In this document: positions 1 to 12,628 of the stretch, piece after piece
How the letters are laid out: every line of letters starts with the position of its first letter
How positions within the stretch are numbered: the first letter of the stretch is position 1
Assembly (NCBI RefSeq): GCF_040939455.1
Contig: NC_134120.1
Location: 56,001,001 to 56,065,000, forward strand
Length of the DNA: 64,000 nucleotides
DNA from: Microcebus murinus
Taxonomy: Eukaryota > Chordata > Mammalia > Primates > Cheirogaleidae
Direction of reading: 5' to 3'
Position numbers and translations under genes: made by a program
The notes under the pieces: model-generated
What the model saw: the letters and a program-made list of their open reading frames with translations, nothing else
What the model was told of the DNA's origin: nothing
Databases searched by the model: none

Positions 1-1158
1 AAAATTTATCAAGTTGATCTTTGGAAATTCCGAGTGCATTTCTCCAGTGAATGTTATTTTATGAGACACTAAGTTGCCAGAGTGTAATTTAACAGAAATT
101 TAACTCATGATATAAGTATTGGTTATATTACCATAAACCAAGCCACTGTGTGTGTGTGTGTGTGTGTATGCAATTATTTTTTTTAAAAAGATAACTAACA
201 TACAGAAAAATAGAGCATGTAATATAACATTTTTGCATTTTTATTTTGAATCACAAATCTCTCCCTTTGTATCTTGGGCTGTGTGAACTCCCAATGCCAG
301 GCCACTGGTAGTTGCTTCTATAACCTCAGGTTTCCGTTGGGATGGGAGAAATGGGTGAAGACTGAATAATTCATCCAGTCCTTAGTTAGGTGCTACTAAA
401 GGAGTTCTGGAATTCAGAGTATACTACAACTTTTCAGGGAGAGGAGGATCTGATTAGGATTTGATGAATTTAGGGGGAGTGAGAAAAAGGTAAGTGCCTG
501 GAAGGTTTTGGGGGAAATTTTTGGTGATCCCTTTCCACTCCATCCTTCTCATCTGCCATTGGGTGTAATGGAAGAAAAGCAGAATGTGTGAGAGTAGAAG
601 GAAAGACAAAGAAGAATGTTGCAGATGGGAGGTGCAGGGAGGATTTTGTTTAGCCCTTGAACTTGCTTCCCCTTTACGTAGCCCTCTTAGGCAGAATGCA
701 GTTTACTAGGGCCTACTGAGGCAGCAGCAGGAATATGTGATAATGAGTACAAGAAGGGGGTGGGGGGTGCTCTTGGAGCATCTGAATGTTCTTTTAGCTG
801 AAGGGAAAGAAATCTGGGATGATGAAATTAAGGCTTGTCGCTCTAATACATTTCACAAAGTAGTTTGTTTCTTATTATTGGACAATCTTTACCAGACTGA
901 AAACTCTCCATTTTAACTCACCCATCCTTAAGTTCTTTTGTCACCTTGATGCCTAAAAGCAGAGTTAGGCATTTAAAAGACAAGCCACGTGAGCAGAGCT
1001 CATGGAAACATGGCTCATAGAGCAGTTGCTAGCAACATCTGTCCTCTTTGTTTCTCTAAAATCTAAAATATCAAATATTATAAATATCACTACAAAGGTG
1101 ACCTGACTATAGATCATTTAGATTTGCCTTGTTTTACATTTCTTTGTTTTGTTTTTAG
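1..1158 (+). other. NAPG: NAPG intron (partial)
   Basis: This is intronic sequence upstream of the first visible NAPG exon; the earlier exons lie outside the window. It contains a short (TG)n microsatellite at about 146-167. It ends in a pyrimidine-rich acceptor with AG at 1157-1158. I see no other gene in it. Confidence 0.85.
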
Positions 1159-1237
1159 GTTTGATGAGGCGGCCCTCTCTATTCAGAAAGAAAAAAATAT
1201 TTATAAGGAAATTGAGAATTATCCAACTTGTTATAAG
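1159..1237 (+). CDS. NAPG: NAPG (gamma-SNAP) internal coding exon
   Basis: NAPG encodes gamma-soluble NSF attachment protein, a cytosolic adaptor that helps NSF bind and take apart SNARE complexes during membrane fusion cycles. This 79-bp exon supplies one base completing an Arg codon and then 26 codons, beginning FDEAALSIQKEKN and ending PTCYK. That matches the TPR-like helical repeat region of the family. It is bounded by AG at 1157-1158 and a GT donor at 1238. The next exon continues in frame with KTIAQV. With the three downstream exons it gives the C-terminal 144 residues or so of a protein that is about 312 residues long in human (from memory). All four exons have canonical GT/AG borders, compatible phases and no stop codons, so this is the functional gene and not a processed copy. 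Confidence 0.96.
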
Positions 1238-1349
1238 GTATTCTTTGAAAGTGTTCATTTGTGGCTTTACATGATATCATTTTTCATATTGGTATAGATA
1301 AATACCTAAGATAGGATTGTATGGATAGTTCTATGTTTTTGTAAAATAA

Positions 1350-2575
1350 TATTTATGAATCTCTGTTTCTGACCAAGACAGAGTAAGGCCTGTCTGTCTT
1401 GCTGATTACAGCTAATTTACCAGATAAAATTTAAGAACAGCTACCCTCAAACTCTGCAAAGTAAATAAAAGCAGATGGATAGAGTGGGGGAACAAGCCCT
1501 TGGAGAAACAACCAACATGGGAATGAGTTTCCCACATTTTTTTTTTCTATTTCCTCTTGCAGTGTTACTGAGAGAAGCCCCCAGCCGTGGAGCTGGGTAG
1601 CAGAGGCCATAGTACAATGAAAACTCCAAAGGGAAACCCATTTTTCTAACCAGAGGAACTGGGAAAAGAAGTCCCGTTGTTTTCCTCCCTTTTTCTTCCC
1701 TTGGTGTTGCTCCATGGTTGAACCCTAGTCATGGAGCTACAGCTGTAATGGTGGCTTAGGCAAGAAAACTCCAAAAGAACCCCAGTTTCTTTGGCCAGAG
1801 GATCTGGGAAGATGAACTGAGAGAGTGAGGAGAAAATCCCAGAAAGGAGAGAGCTAGAAAAAGGAATCCCCTGAGTGTGTGCATGGCCCATACAAGCCTT
1901 GGGTTTACTCCTCAGCTGTGTGTGTGGGGGACAGGCCCAAAGTAGGAGTGCAGAGTTTTGAAAACTGAAATAAGATTTAAACCACTATCCAAGTCTCACC
2001 CAGCCCCCTGAAGGGACCTACCCAAAGCTGATTTGAACTAAGATTAGAACCACTGTCCACCAAAAGTAAGACATAGTATGCAGTGTGAACCTAACGGGGC
2101 TGATTGCCTGCTAAAAGCACCCACACCTCCTGAGATCACAGCAGAGGCTGTGCTGCAGAACACTCACAGTACAGTTTAAAGTTAATCAACATGCAAGAAC
2201 CAGGAAACTGACCAGTTTTCAGGAGAAAAGACAACTGTTGCCAACTCAGAAGTGACCCAGTTGTTGAAATTATCACATGGAGACTTTGGAGTGGCTGTCT
2301 TAGGTGCTCCATGAGGTAAAGGTAAACCAATTGAAATGAAGAAAAAAGGAGACCTATTGTTTTCTTATAGGAAAAAAATTGTATTTTTATAGAAACTAAA
2401 AATGAACTAAATGGTAATTTTAGGACTGAAATGCACATTATCCGAAGTAAAATACTGGATGAGCTTAATCTCATAATATAGATGACAAAGGAAAGACTTT
2501 GTGAACTTGAAGATAGATCAGTAAAAGTTATCTGAAGAATAGAGATCCAAAAGATTGAAAAGTTCTTTATGAAGA
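1350..2575 (+). mobile_element. Degenerate LINE-1 (L1M/HAL1-like) fragment in NAPG intron
   Basis: The A-rich right part (about 2330-2570), with its 'gacaaaggaaagact..gtgaacttgaagatagatca' style of sequence, resembles the ORF1 region of old mammalian L1 or HAL1 elements in sense orientation. The left part looks like the matching 5' region. It is full of stops. The boundaries and subfamily are approximate, because this rests on pattern memory and not on an alignment. Confidence 0.5.
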
Positions 2576-2835
2576 GCTATTTAGCTGATAAGTTTTTATC
2601 AGTCATGTCCTGGATCTTATTACTGCTTTTGTGTTGATTAATAAATATTATCATTTATGTTTTCTGACATTTTCATTCATACATTTTTTTTCCTAGTATC
2701 TTCTTAAGAATTCAAAAATATAATTGTAGAGTTATGTGTCCCCACCTCCTTTTTTAAAATTCTCTTTTCAAGATTAAATCTTTATGGATATTTGAAAGAA
2801 ATTCCCTTAAACGTGGTGGTTGTGTTCTGAGGCTT

Positions 2836-2984
2836 ATGTTCAAAGTGTGGTCCTCAGACCAGCATAGCAGCAGCACTTGAGAACTTGTTAGAAGTGGCTG
2901 AACCCAAGCTTCTCCTCAGTTTCTCCTCTCCAAAGTCTTCATGTCAACCAAATCCTAGGATATCAGAGTTTGAGAAGTACTGTT
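2836..2984 (+). mobile_element. MER20-like hAT (Charlie) remnant
   Basis: The block runs from 'caaagtgtggtcctcagacc' through 'gaacttgttaga' to 'gtttgagaagtactg', which is the layout of a MER20-type nonautonomous hAT element. It is intronic, old and diverged. Confidence 0.7.
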
Positions 2985-3141
2985 TTAGGATATTTTCCCT
3001 TAGTGTCCTGTAGAAGTTACTATCTATATGTTATACAAATCAAGACTCTGAAAGTTAAATTCCAGGTGTTTTTAATATTGCTAGGAAATTGACTTTATTA
3101 AATAGATATAAATTTGACCATGATCACCTTTTTTGTTTTAG

Positions 3142-3221
3142 AAAACAATTGCTCAAGTCTTAGTTCATCTACACAGAAATGACTATGTGGCTGCGGAAAG
3201 ATGTGTCCGGGAGAGCTACAG
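3142..3221 (+). CDS. NAPG: NAPG (gamma-SNAP) internal coding exon
   Basis: This 80-bp exon encodes 26 codons, starting KTIAQVLVHLHRND and continuing through YVAAERCVRES to Tyr. It finishes with the first two bases (AG) of a Ser codon completed by the next exon. The acceptor is a T-rich tract ending in AG at 3140-3141, and the donor is GTAAGG at 3222. The sequence is part of the C-terminal helical array of gamma-SNAP and joins the preceding exon (..PTCYK) without a frame break. Confidence 0.96.
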
Positions 3222-3552
3222 GTAAGGCATCATCTGGGCCGTATTGACTTGCAGAGTTGAAATTGATGTTTCTTTAGCTAAGATTGCTGCTTAGGCAAAT
3301 GTTCCTGGCCATGAAACTGGTTTTTTAATAAGTCTTCATTAGTGATAGGAGTACTCAACTATGATTTTAACTTTTACAGTAGGATTTTTACAAGTTGTTT
3401 TCTTTCCTGTGTTTTTCTCTCGGGAACCTTCACAGGAGTGAATGACTAGTCATTTTGCTTTATTTGCTTTCTAAGAAAAGACAACACAAAAAAAGGGAAA
3501 AAAAATAAAAGTTCTTAGATTGTACGTTGCAGGAGGATCTCATTAGGGGTGA

Positions 3553-3772
3553 TTGAAGTGAGCATTCTCAGTCTCCACACTGGACATTGAGGCTGGACTA
3601 GATAACTGACTCTCTGTAGTGTGGGCTATCCTGTGCCCTGCAGGGTTTTTAGCAACATCCCCAGTCCCTGCCACTGGATGCTAGTATATTTTCTCACTTG
3701 TAACAACCAGAATGTCTGCAGACAATGTGGGGTGTCTGCCAAGGGCAGAATCATCCCTGGTTGAGAAGTATT
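3553..3772. mobile_element. hAT/MER-type DNA transposon remnant
   Basis: The 'ttagcaacatccccagtccc..actggatgctagta..caaccagaatgtctgcagac..cccctggttgagaa' layout, ending in a 'ctggttgagaa' terminus, is that of a common mammalian hAT-Charlie MER element. I do not name the exact family. It lies just upstream of the next NAPG exon. Confidence 0.6.
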
Positions 3773-3816
3773 CTTTTAAGGAAAAAGTGAAGAAGTGTGC
3801 TTTGTGCTTACTGTAG

Positions 3817-3946
3817 CATACCAGGGTTCAATGGCAGTGAAGACTGTGCTGCACTCGAACAGCTTCTTGAAGGTTACGACCAGCAAGACCAAGATCAAGT
3901 GTCAGAGGTCTGCAACTCGCCGCTTTTCAAGTACATGGACAATGAC
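3817..3946 (+). CDS. NAPG: NAPG (gamma-SNAP) internal coding exon
   Basis: This 130-bp exon begins with one base (C) that completes Ser. It then encodes 43 codons, starting IPGFNGSEDCAALEQLLEGY, followed by the acidic/Gln stretch DQQDQDQV and ending NSPLFKYMDND. The acceptor is AG at 3815-3816 and the donor GTAAGT at 3947. The segment is very characteristic of gamma-SNAP and is conserved at nearly every position against the human protein as I remember it. The open frame continues a short way past the donor into the intron, so the exon end is set by the splice site and by continuity with the next exon (YAKLGLSL). Confidence 0.97.
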
Positions 3947-4289
3947 GTAAGTGGGCCTATTTGGATAGCTTTCCTCTTTCTTGAAAGGAAAAGCTTCTAG
4001 TGAGATTGTTTTTCTCCCATGGATTCGTGAGATTTTCTACCTCTTTCTCTTCTCAAACTACTACTCTTAAAGAAATTGACCACTTGCGTTGAATTTCACC
4101 ATAGATTTAGATAATTGAATGTCACATGAGTTTACAGCCATCTAACTCTGTGGACCGCATGCATATTTTTAAAGTCAACCTCATTTCTCGGCTTCCCCTT
4201 CCATCTGTTGTTCTCTGCAGATTGATCATTTTATTAAGTTATTTTAGGCTCACTGTCTGAAAGGGGTTGATTGTGTGGCATTCATAATT

Positions 4290-4490
4290 CAGCAGACCTG
4301 TGGGGATCCTACTTCTGTGACAGTTAGCTGTGTGATGCAGGTTATTAACTGTGTCTAAGCCTCAGTTGACTTATGCTTAAAAATAGAGCTGTGGTGCCCA
4401 TCTTGCTTGACTGCTGTGAAGCATACATTAGTCAGCGTATGAGAAATAGCCTCGCACAATGCCTTACACATAACGTGAACCTTGTGTGTC
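4290..4490 (+). repeat. MIR SINE in last NAPG intron
   Basis: The order 'ctgtgacagttagctgtgtgatgcaggttattaa', 'gcctcagttgacttatgct', 'gaagcatacatta' and 'atgccttacacata' follows the MIR core (tRNA-derived mammalian SINE) in plus orientation. It is strongly diverged, as expected for MIR. Confidence 0.65.
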
Positions 4491-4773
4491 AGTTTCTATT
4501 TTTTTCTAATTTTTTTTCAGTAGATTTATGAACACCTGTTTGTTTGGTCTTAGGACTTTTAGAGTCTTATCATAGTATCAGGTCAGTTTAAGACCTAATT
4601 GATATTTTTACTAGTTGTGTATGTGTCACATCATGTCTTGGTTTGTTTTCCCATTTGAAAGTTGGTATTGTGTTCATGAGGGTAGTGAGCTAGGCTCTGT
4701 CTTTTTAAAGCTAATTAAAACATGTCAGGATTCTCATTACCCAGCTTCTGAGAACATGTTCTACTGTTGACAG

Positions 4774-4917
4774 TATGCTAAGCTGGGCCTGAGTTTGATG
4801 GTTCCAGGAGGGGGAATCAAGAAGAAATCGCCTGCAACACCGCAGGCCAAGCCTGATGGCATCACCGCTGCAGCTGCTGATGAAGAGGAAGATGAGTACT
4901 CAGGAGGACTGTGCTAG
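4774..4917 (+). CDS. NAPG: NAPG (gamma-SNAP) last coding exon with stop
   Basis: The coding part is 144 bp: 47 codons plus TAG at 4915-4917. It begins YAKLGLSLMVPGGGIKKKS after the acceptor AG at 4772-4773 and continues through a Pro/Ala-rich linker. It ends in the acidic tail DEEEDEYSGGLC that marks gamma-SNAP. The acidic C terminus is the part of SNAP proteins that faces NSF (family knowledge). The reading frame is intact and the exon runs straight into the 3' UTR. Confidence 0.97.
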   Translation, partial: YAKLGLSLMVPGGGIKKKSPATPQAKPDGITAAAADEEEDEYSGGLC

Positions 4918-5032
4918 TATTTTGCTTGCAGAAAAGAAAAGGAAAAAAGGGAGAATCCTGACATGCAATTTCATGGACTCAGGACTTGTTTAAGGGCATC
5001 CACGGTTTGTTGCAGTCATGATTGTAAATACT

Positions 5033-5038
5033 AATAAA
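5033..5038 (+). terminator. NAPG: Proximal NAPG poly(A) signal AATAAA
   Basis: This is a canonical AATAAA hexamer about 116 bases after the TAG stop, followed by a T-rich stretch (5044-5062) that could serve as the downstream element. Confidence 0.6.
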
Positions 5039-7092
5039 AAGTAATTTTTAGTTATCTTTTCCCCCAAATCACTCATTGTATCCACCATCTGTGAAGTATT
5101 TTGTTTCTTTCCATGATAAGAGCTTTCCCAAGACACCAGTAGGAATTAACAGAAAATGTACTGTCACCTTTTAATACAGTTGATGTTTGCAAGCCAAATT
5201 CCAGATAAATTACATTCTAAACAAAAGAGGCAATAGGCAGATAGTCTTCTCTCTTGGGCTCTTGTAATCTATTGTTAGAGCATTTTGTTTTTCATTTAAT
5301 TTAATAATTGCTACTAAAAGGTTTACTGGGAAAAAATTGCTTTAAAAATTTCTGTTTTGAAAAGAAAATTTATCCCTCATGTTATTAGATACATTTAAAT
5401 TATTAAATCTTGAGATTTAATTGATGAGATTGGGACAGGAAGCTATTTTGAGCCTCAAAATATTATTTAGCCCCATAAAAGATGGACTTAAGCTTTTATA
5501 TGTAGGTTTGCAAAATTTTGAAGGTAGCATATTAAAGTGATTCTGTAAATGTCTTCAGTCTTCTCTGAATAATGGGTATTTCTTCCATCTAAAAAACACA
5601 TACAGTGGCTATCTCCAAACCTACTTGGTTCTTGAGCAAATGGAAGCTAATGAAGACCTTTTTTATGCATTCAAAGAAAGAGGTGATGTTTCTGTCAGTC
5701 TAGTATATATATACACATTTTTCCCTCTAGAATATTTTCTGATTTATTTTGAGTTACAACTATGCTATAACTTTACACGGGAAATGCCATATACTATAAA
5801 AAAAACTTAGCCAAAAGGGAAGAATTATTTTTGAAAGACATATATTTAAAACACTGTACTGCCAGTATATTAATCCTTTAATCCTGTGTGGCTCAGACTC
5901 ATTTCATAATCTGGTAATTGGAAAGAACCTACAAACACCAGCAGTGTGCATTACACAGGCACTTGCTACGCAAAGTAGTTTCCTGTTTGTTCGTGCCCTG
6001 TCTCTATCTCTTTTAGGGTCAGACCTCATTTGAGTATAGTATGCTTAGTTTTGCTAGACTTCCTAGAAACACTAAGGTAGAATCAGAAGTAAGTAATTCA
6101 TTCTCAGTCCTGTGGGAGAGCTTAGACAGAGTATCATTCTCCTCTGGCAAGTGCTTTGAGGGGTGGATGTTAGTGCACAGTCTTTATTGTAGACCTGATA
6201 CAAAACACTGGGAAATTTAGTGTTTTGATTCCTTAAGTTACTTGCGTAGTTCTGAAGGTAACAGTTCATTCTCATTAATTGTGTTGAGATTAACTATGAA
6301 CAATCTAAATAGAACTGTATTTAGGAGTTTGCATTTAAAGACATATTAATGTTTCAAAAATCCCATCATTGCTGTTTGTACCCTTTAGATTCCATCAGAA
6401 ACTTCCTGAGTCTTACATTAATGTTCACTTGAGCTAATTAATACAGATTTGGCAGCACTGTAAAGATATTTTGACTGTTTATAGACCATATTACCCATTA
6501 TAGCCTTGGGGGAAAATTTTTAATTTTATTCTTACATATTGAAAACTTAAAGCAAAAGAGTACAGTGAATTCCGTAACCGTAATGCAGCTGAGCTTTAAA
6601 CAACATAAAAGGCTGTGTACAAATGCAACCTCCCCCACACCCAGCCTGCATTTAAGATTGAATATGCAGGATCTAGGGTATTTCTTTGATGTTAGGGTTA
6701 TTGTTTGTGGTGTGTAGTAAAGGACATTTGTTTCACATTTGTACATTTTATTTTTCCACTTATGTAAGCCTTTTATCCTGAAAGTATATACCAAAGTGGA
6801 AAACTTGGTGTTTACAGCAAGAAAAATTGTTTTCGAGAATTGTAGTGTCATCACTTTTACCAAAGTGAAAGTCTGCATGAATATGCCCAGAATCTAATAG
6901 TCAATGTTCTTTTATATTGTAAGTGAAATCAGTCTACAAAATATATTTAATATATTGAATTTATTTGTACATATGCAGAGTATGGTATTTGTGTATGGAA
7001 TCTGTGCTATTCCTATTTTTTCAGCTCTTTAATGAGTATTAAATGTGTTATAGAAATGCAGATTATTGCTTCTATAGGAAGATAATTATGAA

Positions 7093-7098
7093 AATAAA
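7093..7098 (+). terminator. NAPG: Candidate distal NAPG poly(A) signal AATAAA
   Basis: This AATAAA hexamer sits at the end of a long A/T-rich untranslated stretch and has T-rich sequence 25-50 bases further on. It is my best candidate for the end of a long 3' UTR form. Confidence 0.45.
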
Positions 7099-7113
7099 AC
7101 CTGAAACTATATA

Positions 7114-10100
7114 AATATGATTATTATTTATTTTGTTTGGCTTGTTAACTTCCTTTTCTCTGAGGATACATTCTCTTAAATTTATATGATTTCAGCTATA
7201 TTGCTCAAAAACAGTATTTTGTGTATTATCTTCAGTTGTAATTTCTGCTCTTTGGGAATCAGGTACCTTTGGGCATTACTTTAAAGTATTTGAGCTTTTT
7301 AAAGTATCAGTCATTCAGTTATTATAGTACTGCTGTAAAATCTGCTACCTGGTGAGATGGAAGACTATTCTCTGCTAAAAGAGTAATTCTTGCATTGGGT
7401 TTAGTGACGTAAAACCATATGATTAGGAAGCTAAGAAAACTGATGTGAAATGGCATTGTTTTGCAATTATACATAATTGGTACCTAAATTACTGGAGGGT
7501 TTGCTTGTAATTAATCAGACATTTGTTGAATACTTACTATGTAATACCCCTGTCTTTCATAGGGTGGAGATCAATAATATAATTTGACACCTGGATTTGG
7601 GAGAAGTCAGAGTAAGAAAGAATCCAAGAGTGGCTCTTGCAATTTTGCATTTCTTCCAGGACCTTGGGGTGTTCCCAGTGTACTCTGTGGTCACTGTTGT
7701 ATTTGTAGCAGAAGATGAGATAGTTGGGAAGGATAAACAAAATCCATATCTTTCTAGAACCTGCCCCATGGTTTTTATCAGGGTAGTGCCAGTAAAAGAG
7801 TCAACATTGACTTTAATTTGCTGAGTTACATTTTAAGGACATTAAAAATATCTTGAAAGGAAAAAGGGCCAAGGCAAGCATCCGTTTTGAGAAATGAGAG
7901 CGAACATTCCATTCGATCGTTTGTTTTTACACCAGGAAACCTTGGTTCATAGAATTTATATGGCTTTTAATTAATATTCAAGAACACTGAATAAAAGTCC
8001 CTTAGATAATTAGATTAGCTCCACTCAACAAATTTGGTTAATTCCCACAGAGTTTAAGGCTTAAATACTTTACAGAGATTTTTTTTTTTTTTTTTTGTAG
8101 TATCTGATTCTCCTAAATCTTTCAAGGGGTCTGATTTGGGAAGTCCTAAAACTTAACTTTTAAAATCTTTGTAAGTGCTTAACTAACTCTTGTAAAATTA
8201 AATAAATCCAACTTACACATGTAGTAAATTGAGCTTTCAAATTTTTAAATACTGTTTGTGAATTTAAATTCTCAAATTAATCACAGACATTTAAAATGAA
8301 AATCAAAAGGTTGATATGTCAGATTTTGTTAAATGTTTCAAGAAACTTAAACATAAACTAGCACAGATTGTCACAATGATTGTAAAGCTTATTTCTGAAC
8401 TTAACTAGAAAGTTTTATCACCGTAATTGTTACTGTCATCTCTAAAGTTGACTGACTTTATCAATATGAAATACTTATTTTTATACCCATCCTGGGGTAA
8501 GTCATTTAATTTACCCAATGAAGGGGCACAAACTTATATATCTTAGGAGGGCCCAAATCCTGTTAAGACCACAATACAGTTAGAATTCACAGACTAGGAT
8601 ATGCACCCCAGGTGGTAAGTACTTGCAGGATAATTCTACACATACTCAGGTGAGCAAGTTTTTGTACTGTGTCAATGGGGGATACCAAGCTCCTACCTTT
8701 GAGCTTGAAGTTTAATTTCACAGTGGACAATGGCATTTTAAAATCTTCATACTTAGGCGGGAGTTTTGTTTTGGTAATCTGTTTCAATGGGATTTGGGTA
8801 AATATTTAATAGAATTCTGCCCCTGTGAGTAAGCTGAAGATAATATCTTCCTCTACTTGATTTGGATTGAAGTATCTTTGCTATTCAGTTGATTTCTGCA
8901 TCTTTTCATATTTCATGGATTTTAGGCCATGATTCAGTAGTCATGGTGATAAACTCATAACTCAGAGGGCATTATATTGGTAAGCTTAATGAAATAATTG
9001 CCATTACAGATAATGTGGTCTGGACTACAGGGAAGGCAGGTATAAAAAGTTGGTCAGTCAGGAAGGACCATGTTATGCTATAGTAACAACCCCCAAATCT
9101 CAGTGGTTTAAAATGACAAAAGGTTCCTTTCTGTTCATGCCACATGTCCACCACAGGTCAGCTGAGGACTCTGCCCCTTGTGCTCTGCTTTTAGGGCAGG
9201 GCAAAGGAACACTAGAGAGGGTCTCACCAGCAGCGTGCTGCCCTTCCCAGAAATGAGACACCTAACTTGAATTCACACAATCATGAAGGGGACAGAGCCT
9301 TTGGTCACCTGTGGGCCTAGAGGAAGAGGAAAAGCAGCTATACTGAGGACTACACAACCTACTGTCTTAAAGCATTTGCAGTAAATTGGAAGTTATTTTT
9401 GGTTAACTTTTCCTAACCCTCATGATGGGATTTTATTAGGAAATAATGTATTCAATCCTAAAGCAGCCACTGTTACCCTGTCACACTTATGCAGGGTGAT
9501 TTCACTCAAATTGTCACGTTTAGCCCTGACAGCTGTTGTGTTATACCCCTTTTCAGGTGAGTGAACAAATCCAAAGGCATACTTTCAGTGTTTTCAGTGT
9601 TAAGATTTCTACAGAAGATACTGCTTGAACTGGCCTCTTGGTTTTCTATTATTTACTTGAGCTGAAAAACAACTTCATCAGGACAACTTGGAGCTTGAGC
9701 TTTTAATTTTTAAATAGGAATATGAACAATCAGTTGTTAAAAACCACAATCAATTTGGTTGGGACTGGCTGATTTTCTAGCTCAGATGCTTGTGATGTTC
9801 ATCCTGGGGTGATCTATGTGGGCTGAGGTGCTCCTGCACCGAGGGGCCAGAACATCCAGAAGATTAAAAAGCAGAGTCTCTATCGTCATTAAGATTCCTT
9901 CCTCCCTTTGCTTTTTCATGTCTCACATTAAGTTTTCTGTCAAATCTTAACATTTCTCTTAATCCTGATCCAAGCAATAACAAACCATAGTGTCTGAAAT
10001 GGCAGGATGTGGTGCTTTGCTGGGTGTAGTGGCTTTGCAGAAGGGCATCATAGAATGACGATGGCTTCCAGTGACCTTAGTGTGTGAAGAATATCCTAGG

Positions 10101-11559
10101 ATTTGAACAGAATTTGGCCATTACTAGCTACTTAAGAAATTTTTCATTTTTCCCATGTTTAGTAATATAAACCTGGATTAAGGGACATTTTGTTGTAAAA
10201 TATTCTAATTGCTCTTTAAAAAGGCATGTGTGGCCTTACGGTTTGAGTTCTCTGAAGGCCGTGGCCATGTGCTGCCTGGTGCTGTGGAGCCTGGCCCTGG
10301 CGCCCTGCCCGCCTTTGCTTCCCAGCTGGGGTCCCACAAGCGGTTCCATTACCGGGCGCTGTGAGCAGCAGAGTTCACCGATGCAACGAGCTTATAAGGA
10401 GTGATTGGCACATAGTAGACAATAAATATTAGATAGGATGGTGATTGAGATATTGAACTTTGTGAAAGAAAATGTATGAAGTCAGTTAATAGTTTCAGTT
10501 TTGACAAAGTATCTTGAGAACCTACGTAACACATATCAGAGTACAAGTCATTTCGTCTTAAGACTTCATTTTATTTTCATCATGGCATGGTGGCAGCTGA
10601 GGATAGTCTGCTAGGAGCTGGCCTATCCCCATGCTGGAAGGTACTCCCCAGTTGGATGCCCGTGCTGCTCAGGGACTGCAGCATGTCTAGGTCCCCACCT
10701 GTGGTCCCTTCGCACACTTTTGTCTGGGTCCTCTACTTGGATTCCTTGGAGGCTTCCACCTGTCTTCCTCTAGACCACAGGCAAGGGCTCTGGACCTGTG
10801 GGGAGCAGTGGGTTGAAAGCTCCTGGAGAGCTCCCAGCAGTCATGCTTAAACAGTGTGTCCCCACCCTCTGGGCCACAGTCACTTGGGCTCACATAAGCT
10901 TCTGACTGGAGCTGAGCAGATTAAGGCTCCGCCAGGGAGCGTGGGATTTGCTCCCACTTTCCAGATTCAGCCTGAACACGCTGACGATAAGGAGCTGCAA
11001 ACTTGGTGTGTTTCTCTCTTGTCCATAGGGAATGAGAAAGCTGCAGGGAGCCTGGGTTTCTTCCATCCCCTCTAGCCCTCCAGTCCTGCAACAGTCTCAC
11101 CCTAAAGCCCACACTCCCTGTCCTAGGGTCTTTGTAAAGCACCCTGGAGCTAAAGGAATGTTTCCGAATCTTGTGTGATTTCTCACTCTGGACCTGTTGA
11201 ATGGAACCTCCTCAGGCCAAGGGAATGGATGGTCTGTGTTCTGATATCTCCCCTCCTTCCCCACCCCAGCTGCCTATTCCCGTGGTTATTAATCAGTTTT
11301 TCAGAAAGTGGACCTGTTACTTCTTTGCATTTCTTTCAAGTCTTTCCATAGCATTTTACTTTTTTAGATGGTCGATGTTAAAGAGATTGCACTGTGAGAC
11401 CCATCCAGTGCAGTGCCCCCTGTGAAAGGCAGGCTGCTCCAGTGGCTCCTCTTGTGACTCAGCCTGGGCAGTCACTCTGTGTCTCCGCCACACCCTGCTG
11501 GCTGGGCAGGAGCATGTGCCCTCGGATGGTGTGGGGAAAACCTGTCAGCTGAAGCTCCC
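7114..11559. other. Intergenic stretch downstream of NAPG
   Basis: I find no coding exon here. The first part is A/T-rich, with a T-run at about 8082-8096. About 9030-9370 has the layout of an old mammalian interspersed repeat ('atagtaacaacccccaaatctcagtggttta' type) whose family I do not name. About 10390-10440 carries an MIR/L2-like tail ('ggcacatagtagacaataaat'). Short open frames occur at random density. Confidence 0.6.
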
Positions 11560-12412
11560 TGCCCTGCCCTGGTCACCTACCCTGGCCTTTCCCTGCGCTC
11601 CATACCCGTGTCCCACTGTGGCTGCCCTTTTGTCAACCTGCCCCACTGGAACTCCTGATTCCTTTCAACCATTCCTCCCCACCCTCCCAGCGCGGTAGCC
11701 TACTGCAGTGTTGCTTGCCTGGTTGCCTAGGGCAAAGTCTTAGGAAACTCCTCAGTTCCTCTCTTCTCCCTGGCTATATCTGATCCACTATGAGCAAATT
11801 CTCTCAACTCCACCTTCAAGAGGGTGGTGACTCCCAGCGCTTCCTGTCACCTCCATGTCCCATCAGCACCTTTGGCCTGGCCTCTGCACCCACCTCCTTG
11901 CTGTTCCTCTCACCTCCTGCAGTCTGTGCCACAGTGGCTCACATGAGCCATAGACACACCGGATGCTCTCACCCCAACCCTCCAGCAGCTTCCCCTCCTG
12001 CTCGGAACAGGAGCCCAACGCCCACCCTGGGCCTACAGGTCCTTCGCACCCTCCTTCTCTCTCCCCTGCCCGCCCCCGCTCTGCCACATGCCAAGGCCAG
12101 GGTGCCCGAGGGGCCTGTGTGCTGGCCATTTCCTCCACCAGGACTGCTTGTCCAATGCCACCTGTCCCTGGCTGCCCTACCTCCAGTTGCCTCCTACCAC
12201 TTCAGGTTGCTCTCTCTAGTTCTCTTGGTTCATTTCACTTCATGGCACTTCCCAATGATAGGATGGTCACCCGGTACTGGAAGTCACGCTGTGTGTACAT
12301 GTGTTCATTGTCTGCCTCCACCTTAGGGTGTGTGTCTGGGGCAGGGCTCTGGGTCTCCTCTTTCCAAAACGATGCCCAGCACATAGTAGGCATTCACTAA
12401 CTGTTACTAAAC
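11560..12412 (+). mobile_element. L2 LINE 3' region
   Basis: This pyrimidine-rich sequence has phrases typical of the sense strand of the L2 3' region, such as 'cctccttgctgttcctct' and 'ccttcgcaccctccttc'. It ends in the L2/MIR-type tail 'cccagcacatagtaggcattcacta' at about 12374-12400. The open frames of 145-178 codons that cross it are by-products of its low stop density. Confidence 0.6.
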
Positions 12413-12628
12413 ACAGGAACAACAATCAACAAATGGTATTCTGTCCATTTTTATTGGAATTGGCAGATCTCTAGTAAAGCTCTTCCACTCTCAATCTGTT
12501 AACCAACATTTATCCACCACTTTAAAAAACACATAGATGTTTATGAAGAATGTTATCTAACTTACGGAATTCTTTGTTTCCCTCAGCCCTCCAAGTCTAG
12601 AGCCTGCACATGCCCTAGTACCACGTTT

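Larger units (their letters stand above)
4918..7113 (+). other. NAPG: NAPG 3' UTR, extent inferred
   Basis: A/T-rich sequence without open frames follows the NAPG stop. One poly(A) signal AATAAA lies at 5033-5038, about 120 bp after the stop, and another at 7093-7098 is followed by a T/A-rich tract. I infer a short and a long 3' UTR form. Use of either site cannot be shown from sequence alone. Several other A/T-rich near-signals occur between them. Confidence 0.6.

Noticed and set aside
11790..12400. 178- and 145-codon open frames as a gene
   Set aside because: They coincide with the pyrimidine-rich L2 remnant and have no recognisable domain.
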